45,773 nucleotides of DNA from Branchiostoma floridae (GCF_000003815.2 NC_049981.1:1900101-1945873), one strand, 5' to 3'. Shown: positions 34,301 to 43,440, counted from the first letter of the stretch. Made by a program: numbers and translations. The notes: generated from the sequence alone by a model not told the origin.

Positions 34301-37300
34301 GTGATATTAATATCGATATATACTGATAGAAAGAGAGAGAGAAAGAGAGAGAGAGAGGGGGGAGAGAAAAAAAGAGCATTACATTACATACATTGTTCCT
34401 TCCAGAAGTCCACAACCTGACTATACAATTTGATTGATTTATGGCTTTAGTTCAAAGAAGACGGATAAAGATCTTTGGACGGTACTGACAATATTGTGTC
34501 CCCGTTTCCTCGCTAAATAATTCATATTTAAGTTTCGAATTTTAAAGATATTTTAAATGAAAAAAATTAATATATCTTTTTCTTAATTTTTACATAGAAT
34601 CTTTAATGAAAAAAAATAGAATCATAGAATCTTTAATGAAAAAAAATGACATACTCATCTCTGCTGGAGAAAATGCGTGGATGTCTCCATAGCCAGTTGA
34701 TGTCAATGTAGCGACTGTCCAATACACCGTGGACACATAGGCCTGTAGGGATGGGGGTACTACCACTGGACCTCCCTCCTCATGATGCTCCTCCTCTTCT
34801 TCCTCGTGGTCCTCATCCTCCTCTTCCTCCTCTTCATCGTGATGCTCCTCTTCTTCTTCACCATGTTCTCCACCGGCATGCATTTCTGTAAACGTGTAAA
34901 AGCACAAATTGCGAGTAGTGCGCAGTCATTCGAATTATACAAGGACCACCAATGGTTTGGTCATAGTTGGACAAAGGGCGGTGCCGGGCAGTTCACGTGC
35001 TGTTTCAGGCGTGAGACCCCAAGAGACACCCTGCGACTTGCGGGGTATTTTGGAGTACAGCCGGGCCCCAGGTTTATTTTAAATCGGAGTTAAAATTAAC
35101 CAGGAACACGGTTACAAATAGAGTGAGAGTGAGAGCTGCAACACGATTCAAGTCCGTTCGGCTCCTTGTGGATTTTATTATATCCACATAGAAGTTGCTG
35201 TGCTGAATATCAATTTCATTGGAATCATATGGGTTTATTGCTTGTGATATTCGGCTCACGAATCGTAGGCACATACACAACATACCAGACAGGTTTCCCA
35301 TCCAACCTGGATTGTGCCTATGTGATAAGGTCGGTCGGAAAGTTTATCCACAGATTTGCCTAATATAGATCAGGTGAGCAGAACTTACGCATGTCATGGA
35401 CCCAGGTGTTCTTCTGACACTTTCCGAGGGGGCAAGCGGCGATGTAAAAGAAACAGGACAGCAGGTGGATGACGAGCAGCACCTCCACAAGGGACTGGTA
35501 CAGTCGAGCCATCAAGACGCTACAAGATGGACAGATGAGGAGCCAATCAAAGGGAGTTATGGGTTATGATTGACAGATGATGAGCCAATCAAAGAGAGTC
35601 ATATGGGGTTATGGTTGACAGAAGAAGAGTCAATCAAAGGGAGTCATATGTGTTATGATTGACAGGTGAGGAGCCAATCAAAGGGAGTCATTGGTTCTGG
35701 TTGACGGGCGAAGAGCCAATTAAATGGAGTCATGATGTATACTCCTATTGTCTAGTACATAATCTAATTAACTACAAACAAAACTAACTAAAGTACAGTC
35801 TCGTGTCGGATCATTGTAAAGACTTGAGTGACAATGTCCTAGTCCTGGACGTCCTGGGCGGATTTTTTTTTACATTAATGGGGCCTTCAACTTTGACATA
35901 TTACCCAGAATTCCTGTCGCCCCACACATGCGTAGTGACATATGTGAGAGAGCTTGTACGTACTTGACCCTGAGATCGGTACTCAGTTTGTTGAAGTACT
36001 GCACCACGCGGACACCGCGCAGAAGATGCCAGAGACGCAGAAGAGAGAGGACTATTAGTCGCTGATGTGTGTCAGCCGCCAGGGCGAAGATATCCACTGG
36101 AAGAGCTGCAATGACGTCAACCAAAAGGCCATTTTTGTTGTAGAAGTAGTGGGTGAAGATCCGGTCGAAATCGGCCTCCACGTTGCCGTGCTCGTCGATG
36201 TAACTCATGTGGAATTTCAGCCAGATCTGGAAAACATGGAAGTTGTGGATATATCATAGGAGAATTCTTTTACACAACGAATTTTTACTCACTTTGCTTA
36301 CGCCTCGGTGTCTTTCAGAGCTTCTGACTGGAGTTCTACTTCTTGTCACTATATGTAGCCGATGCAGGTGGCGCGCTTTTGCGGCAACCTCCATGAATCG
36401 GGACGAGGAGGGATCTATGTTTGGGATTGTGTTCTCGCCGAAAAAGCGCCACATACTAGTACTTCGGCTGCATACATAGCGGCGAGAAGCAGAACTTCAG
36501 TCAGAAGCTGAGAGACAACGGAACGTAAGCAAAGTGAGTACAACTTGGTTGTGCAAAAGAATTCTCCTAGATCCTATGTCCTATACATTTTCCCAACCTG
36601 ATGAAATTATTTTTGGATGGAAGTCATGTTTCACAACTAGCGTACATTGTCTATTGTTATTAACATGAACTTTTCGCCGATGTAATTTTCCGTCTCGCAA
36701 ACTGTTTTCTCACCTTTCGTCAACATATCGCTACCCGGTCCATACCATTTCCAATAGTGTCATAATAACTAGACACAAAAACGTATATAAAGCAACATTT
36801 CAATAAAAGTCTACGACAGTATCGAGATAAATTGTAATGACATTTCTTGAAAATTAACTTTATTATCAACGCCACATGTTGTGGCCAAATGTTACTAAAA
36901 AAGCTATCACAGTGCAATTTCTCAACTTTCAATCTTTCTTTTTTAGCATATTACCTCGATTAAGAAGAACGCGTCACACAGATAGGTGAGCAAGAGGATC
37001 TCCCAGTTGTGACTTTGGAATGCGGCCTGTAATGAAATTGCAAAACGTCAGAACAAAACGTCAGAACCCATACCACCAGTTCACCTTTATTTATCCACGA
37101 GGTCACCTTTATACATACATACATACATACATATACTCTGTTGCGTTGAAGCACTAACAAAGTTCCGCTCCCTGTGCGATCATTCATCATTTGTACGGTA
37201 TGATTAAAAACTGGGTATTTAGGGATATCAACTTGACAGACGGTCGTTTTAAATTGAAATATTTTCAAAAATAAGATACCGTTTATTGTATGATTGAAAT

Positions 37301-39876
37301 TTTTCTTGTCATACATTTAATTAAATCAACATGTCTTTACCTCCCAGGACAGCAGCCAGAGTGAGCCGATGAGCACGAAGGTGCTGAGGTGCCAGTACAG
37401 CCTGGCGCCGAGACCCCGGCAGTCGATCACGAACCGGTTCCAGCGACGGAGCCGGCCCCAGATGCGCGCGAACGGGCGGAGGAGGATCGGCCTGGAGACT
37501 GACACGGCCACCTCGTATTCCATCGGTTCTATGTCAACGGCCACATCCCCTAAGTTAGAGAAACAAACAACAGTTGACCACGTGTTAGCTTGTTTGTGGT
37601 TATGGCATGATGGGTCCAATGTAGCCTGACTAAATCAAGCTTATAGCAGCCTTTCTACACATATGATATGGTAGCCCCGGCCGGGACCCAAGGCCACAGA
37701 TTTGTCCCGGTGGACTGCCGGATACCACGAAAGTACCTCTAGGTGTGCTCAGGATTAGCTTTCGGTGTCTATTTGTTACCGGGTCCCGAGTTGTTTTTAA
37801 GCCTGAGTTAAAATTAATCCGGGGCCCTGTCGTGCACAAAAGCACTCCTGTAACTACAGGGTGTCCCACGGGGCCACGTAGGGTCACGCCCAAACATTAC
37901 AAAAACACCCCGTGAACTACACGACAGGGCCCCCTTTCCCTTTGTGACCAAAGTTGGGAGACTTGGGAACATCCAAATCATGTTGATTTATGTTTTATGC
38001 ATTATTGCCATACTGAGATATGTCGATTGATTTCTATGGTATTTTGAGGTACGACCGGGCCCTGGGTTGATTTTAAGACGGAGTTAAAATAAACCCGGAC
38101 CCGGTAACAACTAAATATAGACGCCGTTACCTACCCGTTAGGAACACCGAGGGGTACTGCCGGTATCCTGCAGTCTACCGGGACAAATTTATGACTTCGT
38201 TGCCCGGCGGGGCTACATCCCTCACGGGCACTAGTGCAGCCTTAGTACTTGATAAAGAAAATATTCACCTGTTTTGTCCGTCGGATTGACTTGTACATCA
38301 CTCTGGTTCTCCTGCGTATCTTGGAACTCAGCTTGCTCACTGTATACATAGTCCCATGATTCTTCCTTGCCCGTCTCCTTCCTGATGACTTCCGTGCGGT
38401 CAATGACCTGAGTATGGAGCGATGGGTAGTGACACAACACGTCCAGGAGATCCGCTCTTGTCAGGATGTACAGGTCACAGTTAGATTTGGCCCTGAAAAA
38501 CAGCATATGTTCAGTTATTTGAAAAAACAGAAATGCAATGAAATTAAAATTTAAAAAATCATGATAACCGATCAGCGAATTTCAGAAGCATTTTCGTTAC
38601 GGGACACTTTTTTGTTGTTGCTTTTGGACAGACGAGGACAATGTGGCACTACACTCAAGTTTTGTAACTGACATTAACAGTGCCACATACACGGTACAGA
38701 CAGAAGGTAACGGTAGTCCTTTACCTCCCCGACCGAAGTCAGGTGCCCATTTTTTTTTACACCTGGGCGAAGTAAGGAAGATCGTGTAAAGTGCCTTTCC
38801 CAAGGGCACAACGTCGGGGGTACGACGGGGATCGAACTCAGGACCCCTAGATTCCGAGCCGAACGCTCTACAAGTTGCGCCACGCCCGACGCCACAATGT
38901 CGTGACACTTGATCGGAATACCTGACAGTGAATTCCCAGGGTTCTTTCAGCATGACATGCATGTAACCGAAGAAACTGCCGGGGCCAGCTGCGCACACTG
39001 CTCGCCCGGTGAAGTCGTCTTCATCCGGAGACACTCTCTCAACCGCTCCGCGAAGTACGTAAAACATCTACCAGAAATGGACGAATAATATCACAGGTAG
39101 TTAAATCAACCCAGCCATGGAAAAAAACAATCACAACACTGATCCACCGGTCTACAAGAGCTGTGAAGTAAGGCTAACGTCACATTTTCAAACTAGAGCC
39201 TGGCCGGTAGTGGTGCGTACCTAAAGTCATATTCAGGTTCAGGTCCGGATTCTGGTCCAGCAGTTCAGGTTCAGGTCCGGACATATTATGTGCACTAGAA
39301 TTTTGTTTTTTGAGGAGGAGGGGGGTGGTGCATATAAAATTGCATGTTAGCATGAATTGAAATGCAATGTGTGAAAAATACATGCAAAATATACAGCCAG
39401 TGTAAACACGAAATGTTTTGTTTTTGTCTTTTTCCAGTGCAAATTCCACTGTCTATGGAAGGATTTAGACGGTTTAGAACAAAAAAAGGCAATATAAGTG
39501 ACAGATTGCTTTTTGCAAGTCCGGACTTGGCTCCGGACATTTTTTTTGGGGGGACTTGGACCTAAACATTCTTAGGTCCAATTCCAAGTCCGGGCTTTAG
39601 GTACGCACCACTTCTGGCCGGGCAGTAAAATTATACACAAAAATGCCTAAGACTATTCTCGTTACGTCTTGTGTAGTTTGGTGTCTTTTCGTTCCCGAAA
39701 GCTTCCATCGTGGCGGATATGTGTACGGTATGTAGTTGTTTGATTTATTCTCACCTCAGTTGGAATGTCGTTCTTCCGGACGATTAGCTCGCCTTCCAGC
39801 ACGAATGTGGGTTTGAAGTAAAGAGACACCATCTTCTCGAAGCCGACGTCCATACCATAGAAGATCGGGACTTTTT
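31086..39876 (-). CDS. C-terminal part of a multi-repeat CNG-type K+ channel (CNGK/tetraKCNG-like)
   Basis: Fourteen exons (39755-39876, 38922-39067, 38269-38492, 37341-37549, 36955-37026, 35964-36226, 35389-35519, 34655-34885, 34008-34135, 33447-33529, 33167-33257, 32517-32657, 31827-31985, 31086-31334) join in consistent phase into 748 residues plus TAG. Order: one CNBD, then S1, S2, S3, S4, S5, pore with TGYGD, S6 (LGNIAS), C-linker, second CNBD and a basic Ser-rich tail. A CNBD spliced in phase to a following S1 means one chain carries more than one channel repeat. That is the hallmark of CNGK/tetraKCNG, a pseudotetrameric K+ channel of the plasma membrane known from sea-urchin sperm and fish. 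GYGD predicts K+ selectivity. Earlier repeats lie beyond the window or a long intron. HCN and KCNH channels are single-repeat and fit less well. Confidence 0.88.
31587..31745. mobile_element. 159-bp hairpin MITE in channel intron 13
   Basis: Almost the whole element is an inverted repeat: AACCGTTTTT, TGGACTGGTCAGAAAAAAAC, GGACCTGATAAAAAT and GG.TTTTG.ACCAATT recur as complements on the right arm. Confidence 0.85.
31827..31985 (-). CDS. Channel exon 13: last CNBD phosphate-binding cassette
   Basis: 53 codons, phase 0-0. The cassette reads GKVIGEMSLTYS then PRRRSVRA, then TDIFALNR. The Glu of the FGE motif and the phosphate-contacting Arg are kept. The Thr that helps cGMP selectivity in classic CNG channels is Arg here. 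Acceptor CCCTTAG, donor GTAAGG. Confidence 0.88.
32517..32657 (-). CDS. Channel exon 12: last CNBD first half
   Basis: 47 codons, phase 0-0. It encodes SLFRGLPESFLKTLSTRL, then LPGNYVLHRGDMGAEMYIIF and RGE, the standard start of a CNBD beta-roll. Acceptor CACACAG, donor GTCAGT. Confidence 0.9.
32750..33030. repeat. Degenerate (ACT/ATT/CCT)n trinucleotide tract
   Basis: Interrupted ACTACT, CCACCACC and CCTCCTCC runs in channel intron 11. Frames of repeated Val or Ser here are artefacts. Confidence 0.85.
33167..33257 (-). CDS. Channel exon 11: C-linker second part
   Basis: It encodes GVDVSTLFQEAPRCLQEDIS and YGMTKTYLNG, matching the C-linker helices before the CNBD. The first base completes an Arg from exon 10. 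Acceptor TTCAG, donor GTAAGT. Confidence 0.85.
33362..33404 (-). pseudogene. Decayed partial copy of channel exon 10
   Basis: The minus-strand copy of the exon 10 end, CACTACTA.GACTACAT, CTAAGAAACAGGTG, recurs here with several changes, including its donor. It is 40-odd bp only, so it is unlikely to be spliced. Confidence 0.55.
33447..33529 (-). CDS. Channel exon 10: C-linker first part
   Basis: It encodes AHMEDQAVPNDLRQKVVHYY then DYIWLRN, the classic C-linker helix pattern of CNG/HCN channels. Acceptor TACAG, donor GTGTGT, ending two bases into an Arg codon. Confidence 0.87.
33573..33745 (-). repeat. tRNA-derived SINE in channel intron 9
   Basis: Minus strand: an A-box-like TGGCATGGTGCTTGG, B box GAGTTCGAATCC, then CTTGTGCCCTTGTGAAAGGC, ACTTTACACCATTTCCTCACT. 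The same body as the copy at 38.7 kb. Confidence 0.8.
34008..34135 (-). CDS. Channel exon 9: S6 and start of C-linker
   Basis: It encodes CAAVVMVFGKMMFGLVLGNI then ASTLSNTEAF and EEKLKATK. The Gly-rich S6 with LGNIAS is typical of CNG-superfamily channels. Two bases complete an Ile codon from exon 8; it ends in phase 0 at GTAAGA. Confidence 0.9.
34330..34376. repeat. (GA)n microsatellite
   Basis: GAGAGA run in channel intron 8. Confidence 0.9.
34655..34885 (-). CDS. Channel exon 8: acidic/His turret and GYGD pore
   Basis: It encodes MHAGGEHGEEEEEHH, further Glu/Asp/His runs for about 35 residues, a GGPVVVPPSL linker, then the pore helix and filter: TVYWTVATLTSTGYGDIHAF. TxGYGD is the K+ selectivity filter. 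The acidic-His stretch lies between S5 and the pore helix, so it should be extracellular near the pore mouth. Acceptor TTTACAG; donor GTATGT after ATGA, completed as Ile by exon 9. Confidence 0.9.
35040..35122. repeat. Fragment of the intron 3 foldback family
   Basis: TATTTTGGAGTACAGCCGGG, GGTTTATTTTAAATCGGAG and TTAAAATTAACC match the right arm of the element at 37671-38216. Confidence 0.7.
35389..35519 (-). CDS. Channel exon 7: S5
   Basis: It encodes VLMARLYQSLVEVLLVIHLL then SCFFYIAACPLGKCQKN and TWVHDM, a hydrophobic S5 followed by the start of the turret with two Cys. Acceptor TTGTAG; donor GTAAGT. Phases 2 to 1 match its neighbours. Confidence 0.87.
35530..35735. repeat. Minisatellite, five 42-45-bp copies
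   Basis: Copies start GACAGATGAGGAGCCAATCA and share AAAGGGAGTCAT. Four of five keep CCAAT; the middle one reads GTCAATC. It lies in channel intron 6 just upstream of the exon 7 acceptor. Confidence 0.9.
35873..35950. repeat. MITE end fragment beside a splice donor
   Basis: ACTTTGACATATTA.CCAGAATTCC, GTCGCC, CACATGCG and TATGTGAGAGAG match the right end of the MITE at 21408-21640. It lies 14 bp from the exon 6 boundary. Confidence 0.65.
35964..36226 (-). CDS. Channel exon 6: S3 and S4
   Basis: It encodes IWLKFHMSYIDEHGNVEADF, then NKNGLLVDVIAALPVDIFAL (S3) and RLIVLSLLRLWHLLRGVRVV (S4 with spaced Arg), then YFNKLSTDLRV. Donor GTACGT after AA, completed as Asn by exon 7. The S4 has only about four Arg, fewer than in Shaker-type channels. 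Confidence 0.88.
36257..36569. mobile_element. 313-bp MITE with long inverted repeats, TA target
   Basis: The ends read TAGGAGAATTCTTTTACACA and its complement. Similarity continues through ACTCACTTTGCTTACG and CAGCTTCTGACTG for about 100 bp per arm. TA on both sides fits a Tc1/mariner-type target. A truncated relative lies at 622-700. Confidence 0.85.
36955..37026 (-). CDS. Channel exon 5: S2
   Basis: A 24-codon exon, phase 0-0, encoding AAFQSHNWEILLLTYLCDAF then FLIE, a hydrophobic S2 with Asp and Glu. Acceptor TTACAG, donor GTAATA. Confidence 0.87.
37341..37549 (-). CDS. Channel exon 4: linker and S1 of the last repeat
   Basis: It encodes GDVAVDIEPMEYEVAVSVSR, a basic RRWNRFVIDCRG segment and ARLYWHLSTFVLIGSLWLLS then WE (S1). 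The split Gly codon with exon 3 joins this S1 to the upstream CNBD in one chain. Acceptor ACTTAG, donor GTAAAG. Confidence 0.87.
37671..38216. mobile_element. 546-bp foldback element in channel intron 3
   Basis: The left arm (GTAGCCCCGGCCGGGAC, ATTTGTCCCGGT, GACTGC.GGATACC, GTTACCGGGTCC) is inverted on the right, ending GCCCGGCGGGGCTAC. Arms are about 180 bp. No ORF. Confidence 0.8.
38269..38492 (-). CDS. Channel exon 3: end of upstream-repeat CNBD and inter-repeat linker
   Basis: It encodes AKSNCDLYILTRADLLDVLC, HYPSLHTQVIDRTEV, then an acidic Gln/Glu/Asp linker ending NPTDKTG. The CDLYIL..ADL..VL..YP pattern is the CNBD C-helix. Acceptor TTTTCAG, donor GTGAAT. Confidence 0.88.
38700..38893 (-). 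repeat. tRNA-derived SINE in channel intron 2
   Basis: Minus strand: A box TGGCGCAACTTGTAGAGC, B box GAGTTCGATCCCC, then GTTGTGCCCTTGGGAAAGGC, ACTTTACACGATCTTCCTTAC and a T-rich segment. This is the best-preserved SINE copy in the window. Confidence 0.88.
38922..39067 (-). CDS. Channel exon 2: upstream-repeat CNBD cassette (degenerate)
   Basis: It encodes MFYVLRGAVERVSPDEDDFT, GPGSFFGYMHVMLKEPW and EFTVR. The cassette has FGY where FGE is expected, and PWEFTVRA where R-T-A-x-V-R-A is expected, so both main phosphate contacts are lost. Acceptor TGGTAG, donor GTATTC. Confidence 0.87.
39755..39876 (-). CDS. Channel exon 1 seen: start of upstream-repeat CNBD
   Basis: It encodes KVPIFYGMDVGFEKMVSLYF then KPTFVLEGELIVRKNDIPTE, the CNBD helix A and first strands. 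Two bases complete a codon from an exon not found in the window. Acceptor GTGCAG, donor GTGAGA. Confidence 0.84.
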
Positions 39877-40135
39877 CTGCACGCAAAGGCATTATGAACG
39901 CCACGTGATTATACAGTGGATGCCATACACGAGTGTGTATATGCCAGTGCGCCCTTACCCACGAAAATCATTTTATTTTGCGCACTTTCTGTAAGCATGC
40001 CCGTCTGTCCTTATACAGAACACAACTTTATAACCGTAAAACAAAAGTGATGTTTTCGAATGAAGATAAAGGGTAAATGTAGTCCCATAGCCTTTTAAGG
40101 CTGTTGGATAGTGGTTTGATATCCACTGTGTCTTA

Positions 40136-40791
40136 GGCCCAATTTACACGAGGCACTTTGAACGACGTAACGGGCCCGTGACGTAGGACAGTTTTCGTTT
40201 TACACACACCCCTGCGGCGCACCGCAGCGCGTCACGACGCGCCACAGTGCGTCACGACGCGCCACAGTGCGTCGTGTTGCCGTGAACTCTGGTGACCCGT
40301 GCTCATTTGACAGCGCACGTTCTCAAAATGGCGGGATCATAGTTCTGTTGTTGTTGTTGTTCATCCGACAGATGATGATATTCTTGTCTACTTGCGCGTA
40401 CATGTAGCGCCGGACATGGCGCAGAAGACGGTTTGTACGTGTACGTTATTGGGATCGGTACCGCGACATTCAACGGGCAGCCTTCTTTGCTGCCGATGCT
40501 ATCGTTGAAGCTCAAGGAAATATCAACCGAACGGTTTGGGTGCAAGAGCATACCAGGAGCACACACAGCGCCGCAGAAATGGGCTACCTGTGACACAGAT
40601 CCGTTTACACGAGGTTGGGCGGCCCCGCAGACACCCCGCGGAGCGTCGTAAGTCACCTCCGGAGGTGCCACACTGCGTCGCGCTACAGCGCGTCGTTTTT
40701 GCTTTTACACGGGGAAAAAAGTGACGTAGGACGTGCGCCGCGCGTCGAACGACGTACGTCGTTTGATTTTTTGCCTCGTGTAAATCGGGCC
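40136..40791. mobile_element. 656-bp Harbinger-like MITE, TTA target duplication
   Basis: The ends GGCCC[A/G]ATTTACACGAGGCA are inverted, and TTA flanks both (40133-40135 and 40792-40794). The GC-rich inside holds CGTCACGACGCGCCACAGTG repeats and no recognisable transposase. Confidence 0.85.
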
Positions 40792-40837
40792 TTAGGCATG
40801 GTATTGGCAGGCGTAGCACATCCTTTTAAATACAACC

Positions 40838-40905
40838 TCTTTCACCTCCCCAACCGAAGCCAGGTACTGATTTACACACCTGGTTGGAGTGATGAAGTCG
40901 TGTAA
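40838..40905 (-). repeat. SINE 3'-part fragment
   Basis: CACCTCCCCAACCGAAGCCAGGT, TTTACACACCTGG and GTCGTGTAAA match the 3' half of the SINE at 38700-38893. Confidence 0.65.
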
Positions 40906-41029
40906 ATTGTCAAGAAAACGCCAGAACGATTAAAGGCAGCTTTTCTGGCTACATCTTTCTTCCTTATACATCAGACACCTGTTTGTTGTCAAGTCTTAAG
41001 GTCAGACAAGACAATAAAACACTACAAGG

Positions 41030-41640
41030 TGCATAAATGTGAAAATTATGTGAATTTTCTGGAAAATTCTATGAAAATGTGATATGATGTGATATTATGT
41101 GAAACATTTTGAGGTTCAATAGCATCACATTTTATCACATAAGTTGACATATAATCACATAAAATAACATTCACGTCACATTTCTGAGGGGTGGCACAGA
41201 AATTGAGCTTTATGTGAAAAAAATGTTATAAGTTTACATCACATTTTTTGACATTTCCCCAAAACGGTCTTGAAGAATCACATTCTGAAATGTAAAAATA
41301 TGTTACCTAATGTGACATTGGTTGTGCAGCCATTATGTGAAATAATGTGACTGTCGATACACGTCTCGACCGGCTATACTTATGTGATTTTTATGTGAAA
41401 AGGGCTCTTGATGAAAATGTGAAATAATGTTAAATTGAATCACATTCTATGAAATGTGACTTCATGTTAAACTTATGTGAAATGCGGCCAGCTACGAAAT
41501 GTGAAAACATGTGAAGACAACTGGCATGCTGAGAAATGTGAATTTTATGTGATATTCACAAACTTGCAAGATGTGAAAAAAATGTGACAGGATATCACAT
41601 TTTTTATATGTGAAACTAATGTGATTTCCACTTATATAAG
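41030..41640. repeat. Dense ATGTGA/TCACAT word cluster
   Basis: More than thirty TGTGA or TCACA words lie in about 600 bp of AT-rich DNA in mixed orientation, with no fixed period. Confidence 0.8.
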
Positions 41641-43440
41641 ATATGAAGTAATTTGATTTGGCAGGCTATGTAAAGGTAAGTGTGCTAAAGTTGATGTATA
41701 AAGCCCCTATTTTATAACATTTGCCTCCAGGCAACAAGACGACCGACGAATACTTATGTACAACTTTAAGCGCAGTCCACTCCAGAAGCGAGTGTTATTT
41801 TCTGACTTCACACGTTCAATAAAAAAGCTGCCTATTTTATTCCACGCCGCTCTTCTCCCTGTTATGGGCTAAATATTTGTGGAAATTCTTACAATATTCG
41901 TTTTAAGCTATACAAAGCCTTGGGCAAAGTCATTATCTATCGTTCAGTCAAAACAAAAGGTGTGGACCCCTCCCCTCGCGCGCGACTGCGCTGCGATGTT
42001 ACTGATTATCTAATTTACAAGTGAAAGCACCGAATTTCATGACCATGCACTTATGGTCGTCCGTTGTGTATCACTTCCAGCTCTTCCTTTGTGTACCACC
42101 AAACAGTTGAGATTTAAGAAGTTACTGATCTACTAATTGAAACTTATCGCCCCAGTTTGTAAAACCGTCCTGTTCAAAATATTTTGTGAAAGCATTACGG
42201 CCAACTAAAATTAGAAATTCTCGTCAGTACTATTTTAAAGAGCCAAATTGTTGTGTCAACAACTGACCCTACTAGATAGACAACAAAGGAAATGGTGAAC
42301 CAGTTATCATGGGAATAGTTGTGTTTGTGCCGAGGTCAGATTTAACTCAATAGAGGACTCTCGTCCTTATTGATTTGCTTAATAGCAATTACAAGCGAAC
42401 GGCACACAAGCCAGCAATGAAATCAACAAGAACGTGCTTTATATTTAAGCAGAAGCGGACATACACTGGAGTTTGGAATAAATTTTTTCTAACATGAACA
42501 TGCTAAACGCCTCTAAGAAAGCTAATGGATCAAGTACATGTATATGGACAGGCGTCACTAATATGGTAATTGAGGTCAACTAGTTCATGTACGTACTCGG
42601 GATCGACCGTCCGAGCGAGTGTCGAACGTCGGCGAGTTCCGATCTCGAGCGAAGGCACCCGAAGGTCGCCGAAGGCGATCAACACCAGAAGGTCGCCCTA
42701 GGCGACCAGCGAGCGGAGCGTGATTTTTGTAGGAAGGAGAGCTAGTCAAGCGCTGATGGGGGCGTTTTATGAGCGCAGCGGGTGGACATTGTCTGGTGGC
42801 TCGGCTTGAGTGCCAGTTTGCTTGTGTGGCACCACTGTGTACTAGTGTGACACTTTTATATGTATACATCCTGACTTATTGTGACCTGTACTTAGCTCGG
42901 TTGGGCAAAATTGTACAATAAAAAGGTCTTCATTCAATTATCAGTAAAGTATCTCCTCTTTGTTGCAGCCAACAACAAAAATTCCGAGGCCTATTGTCCA
43001 TGGTCAACCTGGGTGTTCGGGGCGTCATAAAGACAATAGCAAAAATTAACACACTAAAATGTATGCAACAGCTGGTGCCGGAACAAACAATGGCGGTAAT
43101 TTGTCTAAACAAATCGTAATCCAAAACCGGCAAGATTTGTTTCTGACTCATTCCGTGTAAGAAACACAAAGAAATCCGTAATAATAATTTCAGTTCATCA
43201 ATACGAAAACAGTGAAGTTTCTAAATGCCTCTAAATCAATGTGACGACAATAGAAGAACATAGTATCTTAGATCGAGGGCGTTATGTAAGACATAAGTGA
43301 GTTGGTGAGGTGGCCTTTTAGAAACAAGTTCCACTTCCACGGATCAGAAAAGGAAAACTCTCGAGCTCCTGCCGATTATGACTATGACTATGTTGGATAT
43401 TATTTGCACACGTATTACTAAAGTTATGCTGTATCCCCTA
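41641..43440. other. Intergenic or upstream-intron DNA; GC-rich block at 42590-42790
   Basis: No channel exon was recognised. The GC-rich block has GAAGGTCGCC.AAGGCGA repeats and sharp composition edges, so it may be an element, but I could not define its ends. Confidence 0.4.

Noticed and set aside
38700-38893. Possible functional tRNA gene
   Set aside because: A and B boxes are present but no cloverleaf closes and the SINE body follows directly.
38674-38895. Frame starting MASGVAQLVERSARNLG
   Set aside because: It is the translated tRNA-like head of the SINE.
40303-40671. 122-codon minus frame in the Harbinger-like MITE
   Set aside because: GC-rich DNA keeps stops rare; overlapping frames on both strands are equally open, and no transposase motif is seen.
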